Of a stretch of DNA of 64,000 nucleotides, positions 1 through 13,378 are shown one piece after another. Source of the stretch: Stomorhina lunata (Eukaryota > Arthropoda > Insecta > Diptera > Rhiniidae); NCBI GenBank assembly GCA_933228675.1, contig OW121743.1, positions 94,861,998-94,925,997 of the forward strand, in the 5' to 3' direction. Each line of letters begins with the position of its first letter. The stretch's first letter is position 1. Position numbers and translations under genes: made by a program. The notes beneath the pieces were generated by a model, which saw only the letters and a program-made list of their open reading frames with translations, ran no database searches and was not told the origin of the DNA.

Positions 1-1140
1 ATTTTATCACCGAAAATTTTCTTTAAAAATTTTAACACCGGGAAATTTTCTATAAAAATCTTAACACCGGAAATTTTTTCTATAAATATTTTAACACCGA
101 AAATTTTTCTGTAAAAATTTTAAAACCGAAAATCTTTCTATAAAAATTTTAAAATAGAAAAATATTTTATAAAAATTTTGACACCGAAAATTTTTCTATA
201 CAAATTTTAACATAGAAAATTTTTCTATAAAAATTTTAACACTGAAAATTTTCTATAAAAATTTTAACACCGAAAATTTTCTATAAAAATTTTAAGACCG
301 AAAATTTTTCTATAAAAATTTTAACACCGAAAATTTTTCTATAAAAATTTTAAAATCGAAATTTTTTCTATAAAAGTTTTAACATCAAAAATTTTTCTAT
401 AAAAATTTTAACAGCAAAAGTTTTCTATAAATTTTTAACATCTAAAATTTTCTTTAAAATTTTTCTATTCAAATTTGAACACTGAAAATTTTTCTATAAG
501 AATTTTAACACCGAAAATATTTTATAAAATTTTAACATCTAATATTTTTTTACAAAATTTTAACAGCGAAGATTTTCTTTAAAAATTTTAACAATGAAAA
601 TTTTTCTATAAAATTTTTAACAGCGAAAATTTCTCTATAAAATTTTAGCACAGAAAATGTTTCCATACAAATTTGAATACCTAAAATTTTTCTTTGAAAA
701 TTTGAATACCGAAAACTTTTCTATAAAAAAATTACCACTGAAGATTTTTCTTTAAAAAAATTTAACCTCCGAAGTTTTTCTAAATATGTATAAAAATTTT
801 GTATAAAAATTTTAACATCGAAAAGTTTTTTATGAAAATATTACACAGAAAATTTTTCTATAAGGATTTTTTACACGATAATTTTTCAATAATAATTTGA
901 TACCGAAAATGTTTCTATAAATTATTTACAGTTTTTTCAAATTTTTCTATACAAATTTTAACACTGAAAGTTTTGCCAGTTTTTTCTATAAAAATTTGAA
1001 AACCGAAAATTTTTTTATAGGAATTTTAACACCGAATATTTTTCTATAAAAATTTTAACTCCGAAAATTTTTGTATGAAAATGTTGGTGCAGAAAAATTG
1101 ATTATAAACATGTTTGTACCAAAAATTTTTCTAAATTTAC
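1..1140. repeat. 29-bp AT-rich satellite array, type I
   Basis: Tandem units of about 29 bp, each built from AAATTTTTC, TATAAAAATTTT and AACACCGA. Divergence between units is moderate to high, with single-base changes (ACATCGA, ACAGCGA, AAGACCGA) and small indels, and the units fade into ordinary sequence near 1100. The array starts at the window edge, so its true length is unknown. The same unit recurs at 3781-4990 and 6640-8430. Confidence 0.95.
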
Positions 1141-2689
1141 TAACAAATTTCAAATTATAACTCCCCTACGATCAGTTATTAAACTAAGCAGAGATTTGTT
1201 TGATAGATTTTATTTGCCAAGAATAATTTCTCTTACTTCCATTTTTTAGACACTAAATTACAATTGTCAAAGCATTTTGTTTCCTGTAGCATGCTACAAA
1301 AAACCTGCACTCTGCTACAAAAATAAACATCTCTCTTTTCTTACTCATAGCTTGTATACTCACGCATTTATTATCCCAGAAAATTTCCCATTTACCAATA
1401 CTAAGTAAAACAAGCAACACACAAATAAATACTCTCAAAAGTAAAATAGCGATTAGAAAAAAGTGAAATTTTCCCAAAAGAAAAACGAATACAAAAAATA
1501 TATTGTGCGAGGTTCTAAAGATAAATTGAGCACGAATTTTATTCAGCTAATGTTTTTCTAGGGTTTGTATGTGTATCTGTATAGTTTTGGTTTTCTTTAA
1601 ACAGACAGATGTTTGACTCTCTTTATAACTTTTGTTTTTGCTGTTTATCGGCTAAAATGATGTTGTTGTATTTTCCTTTCTTTTTATTTTTCAAATTAAG
1701 CGGAGGCATGTTTGATTTTGGGGATGCCTACCTGTTGCTAGCACCAAATGTCTTGTCAATTTTGGCTCAGCTCTTTGGCTTCATTTGTTTTATTTTATGA
1801 TTATCCTCATTTTTCTGGGTTTTCTAAAAGTTAAGGGCAAAAACACTAAGTAAAAACAAATGTAAAAATATATATAATCACAGATGTATGTATATATGGA
1901 TTTTCAAATGTGTATTTATAAAGATACCGATATACAAAATAAGCTGTATAACAGTAATTTTTTTCCGAAAGAAGAGCCCTTTAGAAGTTTTTAATAGTCA
2001 AATGATGTTACTCAAATATCTAAAAAGTAGTTTCCACAAAACAACACACATTTTTTGCTCTAGTATAGGTATGTATGTATATGTGTATTGAAAAATCCTT
2101 AATGATTGCTTTGGAGCCATAAACATCATTATCGATGGCTGGCTAGCAGCTGTTGCTTTTTATTACACCGACTGACTGACTGGATAACTGAAAAGAATAA
2201 CATATTTTTTTTTTGTAAAGAAATGTTGTCGTTACTAATGGTCTTGTTTGCCCTAACTCTTGTAATTTTCTTTCGTTCCGCTTGTTCCCTCTGTGATAAT
2301 CAGGCATATGAACATTAAGGCAAATATTGCTCTATATTCATTCGTCTAATTTCACATACATACATACGTACACGTTGACACGTACTATAACATGTTCATA
2401 TTAAAATTAAACATTAAGTGTAAATGCTAAACAATGAGAGCAAAGAAAATTTATGAAAATGTTACTGGAAAATGACAAGAGAACGACATAATGATGGTCA
2501 TAATCATTCGTTTCATGTTCACATTTGAATAATATATGAAATTAAGGACTTTACAATTCCCCATATTGCAGTAAAGTTATTTATTGGAAATTAGTTTCAG
2601 GCAATTGTTCAGATGAGACAAATTTTTTTTTTTTGTATAAGGGCATTTCGAATTTATTATCGATTATTTATTAAAAATAAGTTTTTTAG
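1141..2689. other. AT-rich unique sequence, no gene seen
   Basis: No repeat family or convincing exon is visible. Open frames here are under 75 codons, lack splice or family signals, and have low-complexity AT-driven composition. A short GACTGACTGACTGG run occurs near 2168-2181. It is probably intronic or intergenic spacer between two satellite arrays. Confidence 0.6.
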
Positions 2690-3780
2690 TTTTTATGGAA
2701 AAAATGACAGCAAAAAAAATTTAAACCAGAAAATTTCCTGTGAAAATTTTTATAACAAAAAATTTTCTATGAAAATTTTTATAAAAAAAAATTTCATATG
2801 GAAATTCTTACAATAAAAAATAGTCTATAAAAATGTGTATGCCAAAAATTTTTCTATGAAATAATTAGTTTTCTATAAAAATTTGTATATCAGAAAATGC
2901 TGCTATAAAAATGTTTATGTCAAATATTTTCTAATAAATTTTTAGGTAAAAAATTTTTTTATAAAAATTGTTAGGTCAAAAATTGTTAATAAAAATTTTA
3001 GATTAAAAAATTTTCTGTGAAAAAAACACAAAATTTTCTACAAATATTTTTTTTTACAAAAAAATTTTTCTATGAACAAAAATTTGTTTTCTATTTCAAA
3101 AAATTTTCTATTAAAATGTTTATGTCAAATATTTTCTATTAAATTTTTATGATAATTTTTAAGGTCAAAAAATTTTCTATAAAAATTTTTAAGAAAAAAG
3201 ATTTTCTATAAACATTTTTTCCTAAACAAAAAATTTTCTATGAAAATTTTTATAACAAGCAACTCTTAGTGAAAATTGTATACAAAAATTTTAGAAAATT
3301 TTTCTATAAAAATTTTTATATGAAAAAATTTTTTACGAAAATTTTTGTAACAGAAAAATTTCTAAAAAATTTTGTTTAATTAAAATTATCTATGAAAATT
3401 TGTATAAAAAAAATTCTTATGAATATTTTTAAAACAAAAATGAAAAATTGTATAACAAAAAATTTTCTATGAAAATTTTTATAACAAAAAAAATTTAATG
3501 AAAATTTTTATAACAAAAAATTTTTAATGAAAATTTTTCTAACACAAAATTTTCTATGAAAAATTTTCTAACAAAGAATTTTCTATTAAAATTTGTATAG
3601 CAACAAATTTTCTAAGAAAATTTGTATAACAAAAAATTTTTTATAAAAATTTGCATAACAAAAAATTTTTTATAAAAATTTGTATAACAAAAAATTTTCT
3701 ATGAAAATTTAAAAAAAAAATATCTATCAAATATTTTTATATGAAAAATATTTTTAACAAAAAATTTTCTATAAAAATTT
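2690..3780. repeat. Degenerate 29-30-bp satellite array, type II
   Basis: Diverged tandem units with the words AAAATTTTCTATGAAAATTT and TATAACAAA. Spacing stays near 30 bp, but many units carry indels, so this looks older than the neighbouring type I array. It merges into type I near 3780, where ATACCGA and then ACACCGA replace ATAACAAA. That gradient suggests type I and type II derive from one ancestral unit. Confidence 0.9.
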
Positions 3781-4990
3781 AATACCGAAAATTTTTATAA
3801 TACCGAAAATTTTTTTAATACCGAAAATTTTTCTACAAAAATTCGAATACCAAAAATTTTTTTATAAAACTTTTAACACCAAACAGTTTTCTATAAAATT
3901 TTTTAAACCAAAAGTTTGTCTTTAAAATTATTAACACTATATATTAACACGATAATTTTTCTATAAAAATTTTAACACCTAAAAGTTTTAACACGGAAAT
4001 TTTTTCTATAAAAATTTTAGCATCGAAAATTTTTCTATAAAAATTTTAACACTGAAAATTTTTCTTTAAAAATTTTAACACCGAAAATTTTTCTTTAAAA
4101 ATTTTAACACCGAAAATTTTTCTTTAAAAATTTTAACACCGAAAATTTTTCTATAAAAATTTTAACACCGAAACTTTTTCTATAAAAATTTTAACATCGA
4201 AAATTTTTCTATAAAAATTTTAAGACCAAAAATTTTTCTATAAAAATTTTAAGATCGAAAATTGTTTTCTAAAAATTTTAAGATCGAAAATTTTTCTATA
4301 AATATTTTAACACCGAAAATTTTTCTATAAAAAATTTTAACACCGAAAATTTTTCTATAAAAAATTTTAACACCGAAAATTTTTTAAAAATTTTAAAAAC
4401 CGTTAATCTTTTAAATTTTTTATTAAAAAAATTAACTCAAGAATTTTTCCATCTAAAATTTTAGCAACGAAATTTTTTCTCTAAAAATTTTAACTCCGAA
4501 AATTTTTCTATATAAATTTTAACACCGAATGTCTTTCTATAAAAATTTTTAAAATTTTAAGACAGAAAATTTTTTTCTAAAAATTTTAAGACCGAAAATA
4601 ATTCTATAAAAATTTTAGCAAAGAAATTTTTAAAATTTTGACAACGAAAATTTTTGTATTAAATTTTTAAGATCAAAAATTTTTCTAAAAACATTATAAT
4701 TTCGAAAAATTCCCTAAAACAATTCTCTAAAAATTTTAATAACAAAAATTATTCTCTAAAAACTTTAACACCGAAAATTTTTCTCTAAAAATTTTAACAC
4801 CGAAAATGTTTCTATAGAAAATTTTAACACCGAAAATTTTTCTATTAAAATTTTAAGTACGTAAACGAATATATAATAAATTTAACACCAAAAGTTTTTT
4901 TGGAAAAATTAGAACACGGTAAATTTCTTTGTGAAAATATTCAAATTTAACAATTTTCTAAGAAATATTTTGTAATTCAAAAATATTTCA
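3781..4990. repeat. 29-bp satellite array, type I
   Basis: Same unit as at 1-1140 (AAATTTTTC, TATAAAAATTTT, AACACCGA). The most regular part is about 4015-4380; units then decay toward 4990. Common variants are CTTTAAAAA for CTATAAAAA and AAGACCGA for AACACCGA. Confidence 0.93.
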
Positions 4991-6639
4991 CAAAAAATGT
5001 TAAATTCAATCCTCATAATCTATAACTATAGTCTTTTACAAAACAACCCATAATTATATGAAAACCTAAGCCTTATTTTTACTCCTAATCAAATCGAACT
5101 AGAAATTTGTGCAATTTAAAGCAGATAATTGTATGGTACGTGCAAAAGATAGATGTTCAATCTTGAAAGTTGTTTTTTTCTATATTATTTTGAGATAAGA
5201 AAGAAGCTCTGTAGTATAGCCTAAAGTAAAATTATCCCTGAATTATCCTTGAACATTCTTTGTAATCTCTAAGTTATCTAAAGAACAAAGCATCATCAGG
5301 CCATAATAGACAAAAACAACAGTAAGAAAAATAAAGGGAGAAAGATAAGTGAATAACAAAATATTCCTGGTATTTGTATGTATTTGTATTAATAAAAATA
5401 ACAGGATGATAAAATTATACCTTTTCATTTGTGGATAAAATTCTCTACCTTAAATTTCAATATTAATTTAATATTGATAATTTTTTTTATTGCATTTAAT
5501 GTTTATTTAAAGCTTTAAATCTAAAATTGGAACATCGGAAGTCTGTTAAAATATTGTCCTTTATTTTTAGCTTCCTTTATCAAATTGTCACTTCCCATTT
5601 TAAATGTTCCCTTCTATTTATAAAAACTCTTGTCAAATTCAGTAGCTGTTATATGTAATACTTGTATTTTATAGCAGAGTTTATATGGGTGTCTATCGCA
5701 TTGATTTTCAATCTGTCTTGTAGCTTAGTGTATCTAAAGTATTTGGATGAGTGTAATTGAAGTGTAAATATACTAAGAATTTTTTGAGGTTCAAATTGCT
5801 GACAAATTTTACTCGAGCTTACTTATTGATTTGTCCAAAGTGACAACTTTTCTCAAAAATTTCTAAAATTAGGGGCACATATACACTTACACCCTTAAAG
5901 TAATGATGTCGTATGCACACGCACCCAGACCAAGAGCAATATCATGATGAATGTATTATCTACGTGATTCAATTGAAAAGTATATACTTTTCAATTATAA
6001 AATGTTTGTATGTATGTTTGTTTATACCAATATAGAATAAATATGTTTTTTCACAATTTCCCTTTTTTCTTTATAACAGGAAATAAGGTTAAGTGGTATC
6101 ACATTTTACATACTTACATACACGTTTACTAATGTATGTGTTTAAATGTATTTTTTAACGCAGCATCATTGAGTTTTTAAATATAATTTATATAAAAGGG
6201 ATTATTAAATATTTTCTGTTAATAAACATTTATTAAGATTACAATTTAATAGTCAGATATATTTCAGTTTTAAAACAATTTTAATGAAAAACAAAAAATT
6301 AAATTAATTTTAAATCTTTTTGTTTTATTACCGGTGATTTCATTTAAATGTAAAGAGTTAATTGAAAACAATTAAACATAGAATACAATATGAAATATTA
6401 AATTCTTAACTAAAAGTGGTTTTTAGTAGCTTTTTGGTGATACTGCATTGCACAGTGGTGCATTTGAGATTTTTTTTTGGTACTAACTCTGCAACTTCTA
6501 AGCTACTGGATGATTTTTGACGAAATCGGTACATCAGTAAAAGAGAAGTTTGGCGTTTAGAGCAATTTTTGAGGACGCATTTATATATGAGTAGCACAGT
6601 GGGCTCTACGTTGAGAGAAAGTCTGGTATAACATTTTGG
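4991..6639. other. AT-rich unique sequence, no gene seen
   Basis: No recognised element or exon. Open frames at 5243-5428 and 6406-6597 on the minus strand are short and have neither splice signals nor recognisable domains. An AC-rich patch lies near 5878-5930. Confidence 0.6.
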
Positions 6640-8430
6640 AAAATTTTAAACACCGAAAATTTTTCTATAAAAATTTTAACAGCGAATTTTTCTATAAATA
6701 TTTGAACACCGAAAATTTTTTTTTTTAAATTTTTAACACCAAAAATTTTTTCTAAAAATTTTAACAACGAAAGTTTTTTTATAAAAATTTTAACATCGAA
6801 AATTTTAACACCAAAAATGTTTTTCTAAAAATTTTAACAACCAAACATTTTTCTATAAAAATTTTAACAGCGAAAATTTTCCTATAAAAATGTTAAGACC
6901 GAAAATTTTTCTATAAAAATCTAAGACCGAAAATTTTTCTATAAAAATTTTAACACAGAAAATTTTTTCCATAAACATTTTAGCAACGAAAATATTTTTA
7001 TAAAAATTTTTTCTAAAAAAATTTTAACACCAAAAATTTTTCTATAAAAATTTTAACATTGAAAATTTTTCTATAAAAATTTTAATCCCAAAAATATTTC
7101 TATACAAATTCTTAGACCGAAAATTTTTCTCTAAAATTTTTAATAAGTAAATTTTTCTATAAAAATTTTAACACCAAAAATTTTTCTATAAGAATTTTAA
7201 CATCAAAAATTTTTCTGTAAAAATTTTAATATCAAAATTTTTTTATAAAAATTTTAACATCGAAAATTTTTCTATAAAATTTTAACACCGAAAACTTTTC
7301 TTTAAAATTTTAACACCAAATTTTCTATAAAAATTTTAACACCAAATTTTCTATAAAAATTTTAACACCAAATTTTCTATAAAAATTTTAACACGAAAAT
7401 TTTTTTATAAAAATTTTAACACCGAAAATTTTTCTATAAAAATTTTAGCACTGAAAATTTTTCTATAAAAATTTTATCACCGAAAATTTTTCTATAAAAA
7501 TTTTAACACCGAAAATTTTTCTATAAAAATTTTAACACCGAAAATTTTTCTATAAAAATTTTAACACCGAAAATTTTTCTATAAAAATTTTAACACTGAA
7601 AATTTTTCTATAAAAATTTTAACACCGAAAATTTTTCTATAAAAATTTTAGCACCGAAAATTTTTCTATAAAAATTTTAGCACCGAAAATTTTTCTATAA
7701 AAATTTTAGCACCGAAAATTTTGCTATTAAAATTTTAGCACCGAAAATTTTTCTATAAAAATTTTAGCACCGAAAATTTTTCTATAAAAATTTTAGCACC
7801 GAAAATTTTGCTATTAAAATTTTAGCACCGAAAATTTTTCTATAAAAATTTTAGCACCGAAAATTTTTCTATAAAAATTTTAACGCCGAAAATTTTTCTA
7901 TAAAAATTTTAACACCTAAAATTTTTCTATAAAAATTTTAACACCGAAAATTGTTCTATAAAAATTTTAACAGCGAAAATTTTTATATAAAGATTTTAAC
8001 ATCGAAAATTTTTCTAAAAAATTTTAACACCGAAAATTTTTCTATAAAAATTTTAACACCGAAAATTTTTCTATAAAAATTTTAACACCGAAAATTTTTC
8101 AACAGAAATTTTAACACAGAAAATTTTTCTATAAAAATTTTAACACCGAAAATTTTTCTATAAAAATTTTAACACCGAAATTTTTTCTATAAAAATTTTA
8201 ACACCGAAAATTTTTCTATAAAAATTTTAACACCGAAAATTTTTCTATAAAAATTTTAACACCGAAAATTTTTCTATAAAAATTTTAACAGCGAAAATTT
8301 TTCTATAAAAATTTTAACAGCGAAAATTTTTCTATAAAAATTTTAACAGCGAAAATTTTTCTATAAAAATTTTAACAGCGAAAATTTTTCTATAAAAATT
8401 TTAACATCGAAAATTTTTCTTTTAAAATTT
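6640..8430. repeat. 29-bp satellite array, type I, with homogeneous core
   Basis: Edges are degenerate, but from about 7380 to 8410 units are nearly identical, which indicates recent amplification or conversion. Variant units cluster: AGCACCGA at about 7641-7860 and ACAGCGA at about 8281-8400. A unit with TTTGCTATTAAAA occurs twice, at 7723 and 7810, exactly 87 bp (3 units) apart, so a three-unit block was copied. Confidence 0.96.
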
Positions 8431-8979
8431 TGAGAAAATATAATAATAGTTTCCATTATAACCCTTAATATGTAGACAATGCTTTCTATTCATAATAACC
8501 CTGGGTTATTCAAGTGTCATTTTACACAAATCTGACCTTTCGTTAAACCTGAACATTATTATGAAAAACCACAGCTTTGTACAAAAATGTCATAAAGCAG
8601 ACTTAACCAACATTATAGTACTTATATGGAACATATCCCAAATATCCTGCAAATACGATAATCTAATTTTTATGACCAAATTGTTCTTGTCGCATTGTTT
8701 CTTATTCATATAAAAATAAAAACCAAGTAAGCTTTTTTATGATATTGCACTTTTATACGTTTTTATTTTATATTTTAAATTATGTTCAAACGAAAAGTAG
8801 ATTTGTTTAACTGCAACATATTTATGTGCATAAAACTCTTACGGAGAGTTTTTGGAATGTTAAAATTTTAAGATTTTTTTTATAAAGATAAAATAATAAC
8901 ATTTTTGGCTAAAAGTTTAGCATTTAAAGTTTATTTGCTACAGAAACATAAAATAAAATTATTGTTACTTTGTACTTAC
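8431..8979. other. AT-rich spacer, probable intron 3' of the microexon
   Basis: Unique AT-rich sequence between the satellite array and the microexon at 8980-9042. Given a minus-strand gene it would be the 5' part of the next intron. I found no further exon here on either strand. Confidence 0.5.
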
Positions 8980-9042
8980 AATCATAATATTCAAAACGAT
9001 CAGCTTCGCTGGGATTATTACTGCCCATAATTTTGGTAAAAA
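8980..9042 (-). CDS. Internal 63-nt coding exon of an unidentified spliced gene
   Basis: On the minus strand a T-rich acceptor ending TTTTTTATAG lies directly before the exon (AG at 9044-9043). A consensus donor GTAAGTA follows it (GT at 9979 is not meant; the donor complements 8974-8979). The 63 nt are 2 + 20 codons + 1, phase 1 at both ends. The open frame includes MGSNNPSEADRFEYYD, whose composition is far less AT-driven than the surroundings. Read in phase after the exon ending at 13379, the junction makes a Phe codon and the frame stays open, which strongly supports both exons. The ATG inside could also start a short isoform. I do not recognise the family. The next exon is not found downstream, where satellite arrays dominate. 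Symmetric phase means it could be skipped without a frameshift. Confidence 0.75.
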
Positions 9043-9167
9043 CTATAAAAAACAAAGAAATATTAAAAAGTTTTTAACAGCTTTTAAAAACAGAATTTAA
9101 AAGGGAAGAAATGAGATAAGTATGATAACACTGGTCAACATTAAAATTGCATTTTAACTAAACTATT
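9043..9167. other. Intron sequence next to the microexon
   Basis: Short unique stretch holding the acceptor and its T-rich tract (minus strand). Nothing else seen. Confidence 0.5.
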
Positions 9168-9680
9168 TTATACCCTTTACCTCCATAGGTGAAAAGGGTT
9201 TTATAAGTTTGTGCTGATGTATGTAATGCAAAGAAATATTTGTCGTAGACCTACCTTTTAGTATACCAATAGACTTTCTAAATCGATTAAGCGATGCCAG
9301 TCAGTCCGTCCGTCCGTCCGTCTGGACGGCTGGCTGGATCTCCATCTTAACACTGTTATCAAAATACAGGTCGCAATTCTAAAGATTATTCAACGAAATT
9401 TGGCACATGGGACCATGGCTATTGATCAAAGCTCCCATAAAAACTCTTCTTTAAGAAACTCACTAAAAAAAATCACTTTTAACTTGCTGAATTTGGAGAT
9501 AAACGGTCCATATAAGTCCAAGTGACGGAAACAGCTTAAATGTATAAGTTTTGAGAAAATGTATGATATCAAAGTTTAGCAAATAATTTCCTTTATACAG
9601 GAAAAATAACACCTTTGACCTTAGTGGTGAAGGGTATCATATGGTCGGGCTTGCCCGACTATAGCACTTCCTTACTTGTT
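9168..9680 (+). mobile_element. Mini-me/Helentron-like element, family A copy 1
   Basis: Starts with TATACCCTTTACCTCC and ATAGGTGAAAAGGGT, a short inverted pair, and continues 'gtgctgatgtatgtaa'. It has a GTCY tract near 9301-9322 and the fly-repeat phrase on nearby 'ggacc' text. It ends with the GC hairpin GGTCGGGCTTGCCCGACT followed by CTTACTTGTT. Head, GTCY tract and 3' hairpin match dipteran mini-me/DINE-1 elements, seen as non-autonomous Helentrons. No coding capacity. It is shorter than copy 2 (33960-34705) through internal loss. Confidence 0.8.
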
Positions 9681-10189
9681 TTTATATGTGTCCTCTAAGT
9701 AGAAAAAATGTATATACCCTTCACTAATAAGAGCTAAAATAAGTTTGACGTTTGTAATTTTTTTTATTGGCTTAAAATCACCTCCTGAGTCGATTAAACG
9801 TTTTCAATCTGTCCGTCGGTCCGTCTGGATGACTGACGCACCCCCATGTTAACATTGTAATCAAAGTACATACATACACATAATTCTCACGACATTCCAA
9901 TAGGAACAATAGGTACCTTTCTCAGACAATGTCCTGCATCCGATTCTATTTTTCGACTCATTGAAAGGGACCTCAGTTTTAAATCCAGCTCCGAACGGCA
10001 AATGCCCTAGTTAGACAAGTTTTATAAAGCCTAATATTCAATAACCAGGGGCCAGCTGAGTTATGAGGTAAAACGTTTTTTTAAGTGGGTCTGGTCAGGG
10101 ATATAACTTGGGACCTCTGGTATGCTATGCTGATAACAAACTGATTATACCTCGACATAAAACTTTAGTGTCCTTAACTTAGTGGCCAC
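9681..10189. mobile_element. Fragmented mini-me-like relics
   Basis: From about 9706 to 9900 there is another family A head (TATACCCTTCACTAA), a CTGTCCGTCGGTCCGTCTGG tract and 'gttaacattgtaatcaaagta', so a truncated copy follows copy 1. The stretch from 9900 to about 10190 is less AT-rich and I cannot place it in a family. Confidence 0.5.
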
Positions 10190-10310
10190 AGCTTTTGTAG
10201 TTTATCATTTATTGGCGATTAGCCTAGGCGAGAAGATATGGTCAAATGTAAACCGATTTTGCCCAATTTCAATACCAAACTTTTCAAGAAATTAAGAACA
10301 TTTGTAAAGG

Positions 10311-10926
10311 TACGGTCAGACTCATTAAACATTTAAATCAAATATTTTGAGTAAAATATTGTCAAAACAATATAATAAAAAATTTGTGGTCACACTTGCA
10401 CATTTATTTGACGATTTTTATTTGATAAAATACAGAAAAAATATGTTCAAAGTATAAACAAATAAACAAGTTTTATTTATGGTCACACTGAAGAATAAAT
10501 ATTTTCCCAAAAAATATTTGATCAAATTTTTTCAAAACAAAATTGTGTATCTAGCAATTTGTTTCTCATATTTGAGTTGTTGTTTCTCAAATTTAATGTT
10601 GTTGTTTCTCAAATTTGATGTTGTTGTTTCTCAAATTTGATGTTGTTGTTTCTGTTTGAATAGTAAACAATACAAATGCTCAGCTGTTATTTGCCCCTGT
10701 TTGATGTTACAAAAATTTTGTAAGATTAAATAATTATTTGATCAAAATTTAATAAAATATTTGCTCTTGCGTGGTCACATTAGGAAAATTTTTATTTGCT
10801 GGCAAATGATTTTGTTTTGTTCAAATCAACATATTTCTTGTTTGAACTTCAAAAATATTTTGTGGTCAGACTACGAGGATCAAATATTTGATAATTTCGA
10901 TTAAATGTTTAATCAATGTGACCGTA
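10311..10926. mobile_element. Short inverted-repeat transposon (MITE-like), TACGGTCA ends
   Basis: Left end TACGGTCAGACTCATTAAAC and right end, read inward on the other strand, TACGGTCACATTGATTAAAC; similarity continues through ATTTAA. If TA is the target duplication the element is 10313-10924 and begins CGGTCA, as for a Tc1/mariner-type MITE. It sits inside a family B element. No transposase is encoded. It carries four matches or near matches to TGGTCACACT (10386, 10479, 10772, 10861) besides the ends. Confidence 0.75.
10577..10655 (+). repeat. 22-bp tandem repeat inside the TACGGTCA MITE
   Basis: Just over three and a half copies of a 22-bp unit containing TTGTTGTTTCTCAAATTTGA. Only one base differs (TTAATG versus TTGATG), so this is a recent local expansion. 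Confidence 0.9.
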
Positions 10927-10957
10927 GCTTAAGAAATTTCTTTTGTTTAGGCTCTAA

Positions 10958-11592
<635 letters not shown>

Positions 11593-11645
11593 ACAGTCAT
11601 CGCTCAATCTTCTTACTATTTCATAAGGGTTCAGAATATATATCC

Positions 11646-13205
11646 CTTTTGTTTCCGTGAGTGTTTTGTATGGATGTTATGTGAACAAGGAATTAAAGGA
11701 CAAAATATATATGGGAGCTATGGTTAAATCTGAACCGATGTCGATGTTATTGTATGTGGGCAAATCCTGCTTGACGGACGATACATTTGCACGGATTTTG
11801 TTGTACTTAAATATAACCCATTGTCGTTTTACACTAGATAGCTTTGCACAGATTTCAGTGAATATTAGCCCATCGATTGTGCTATCGAATGGCGTTTGTT
11901 AATTTACATACTTCTTTTGGAGGAAAAAGATATTTGCTTTTAAAGTGGTGTGACAGAAGATACAACAAATGGAAGTGACGTGTTTATGTAATTTTCATCA
12001 AGTCGGTCATAGTAATAAAAAAATTGTTAATACATTATAGATAGACAAAAATTAGAGGATTACAAAACAGCTTTTAAAAAATATTTTAAAGTCTTCTGTT
12101 TCGCCAAAAATCTATAAATGTATTGTTTCTTACGCTACGTGACGGACGATACAGGTTTTACTTGAATGTTTTTGATTAGGAAAAAATGCATATATAATTT
12201 TTTTTTGTAAGGATTTATTAATCAGTGAAAACAATGGTTTTATTTGTTCCCGAATTTCATCTTCTTCCTTTTCATGTTCGCGGTTAAAATGCGATTTTTG
12301 GGCACAATTTAATATTTCACAAAACGGTTAAATATATATATTTGTTTAAAATTTTACACTTTTTACATTTTAGTTTTCGTCCCAAGAATGCTGCGGCTTA
12401 CTGCGGCTAGTGTCCCAAAAATCAAAAAAATCAAATTTCAAAATCATCAAATTTGTCCCACTGTATATTTTTTAGCATAAAATATCTTAAATTTAATCTG
12501 TGGATATAGACAGTGATATTGCTTTATGAATAAGCCAGACATGTGCTCGTAAATTTTGTTTTAAATAAATATTATTTTGTAAAAAATATATACCGTGACG
12601 GACGCGACACACTTTCCTATACATATTTTTCTGTTAAATGCTATATAAACATTTATATATTTTTAGCCTAATGTAAAGCATACTATAAGTTCTCTTTACG
12701 AGCCAAGTTCAATTGGAGAAAAAAGAAAAATTGCACTAGTCAAATTAAAAAAAAAACCTTTATTTCTGTGACGAACGCTACACACCGAGAGCCCTTTTTT
12801 ACTTGACTTTATTAATATCATTTCAATTACCTTTGATTTGGTCTTTTGTATCTTTTTGTATAAAATTAAGCAGACTTTAAGCCCCTACTGAAATTTGATA
12901 CCTAAATGGATGTTTTTGGGATTTTTTTATGAACTTTAAAAAAAACCTAATTTTTTAAAAAATGTATAAAAATTCGAGATGGGTGCAAATAAAGAGCTGC
13001 CATTCTAGAATAGAACAATCAAAAATTGTATCCATTATATATTTAAAAGGCTCAATATATGGTAAATTTTTCTACAAGCACAAATATGCAATTTTGACAG
13101 TTTTAACATTTTGTCCTTGGTTTAAGGTCTTTTGGATTTGCCCATATATCAAGTGCTTATGTAAAACTACAAAAGTTACAATATACCCCCCATTCTTGTT
13201 GATGG
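11646..13205 (-). mobile_element. Family B mini-me-like copy 2, split by a nested element
   Basis: Minus-orientation B text precedes the insertion ('tttccgtgagtgttttgtat', 'tatatgggagctatgg') and follows it ('aagtgcttatgtaaaact'). The B head occurs in reverse at about 13178-13205 (ATATACCCCCCATTC, GATGGTG). In intact B copies the two flanking parts are adjacent, so 11754-13147 was inserted later. The GTCY segment is missing here. Confidence 0.65.
11754..13147 (+). mobile_element. GACGGACG-motif element, copy 1
   Basis: Ends form an inverted pair: GTGGGCAAATCC at the left and GGATTTGCCCATAT at the right. The ~1.4 kb interior has no protein of note but repeats the motif GTGACGGACGCTACA or close variants at 11772, 12140, 12595 and 12768, unevenly spaced. 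Two related copies lie at 20135-21415 (same strand) and 27077-28477 (opposite strand). I do not know a named family for it. It is most simply a non-autonomous DNA transposon. Confidence 0.75.
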
Positions 13206-13378
13206 TGCGTATAAACATAAAAATATAGTGATGATCAAATGTAACACAACCAGTTAAATCTTGTTGACTAGTGTTATGAACAACTTATTAAAAATTTTGT
13301 CATTTACAACCTTTTCCCTATTCCCATAAACTCTTACATTTCTAATAATTTATTCCACATTAATTTGATATAACTTAC
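13206..13378. other. Intron, 5' end (minus strand)
   Basis: Unique sequence just downstream of the donor of the 13379-13831 exon. It contains the donor complement at 13373-13378. Nothing else seen. Confidence 0.5.
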
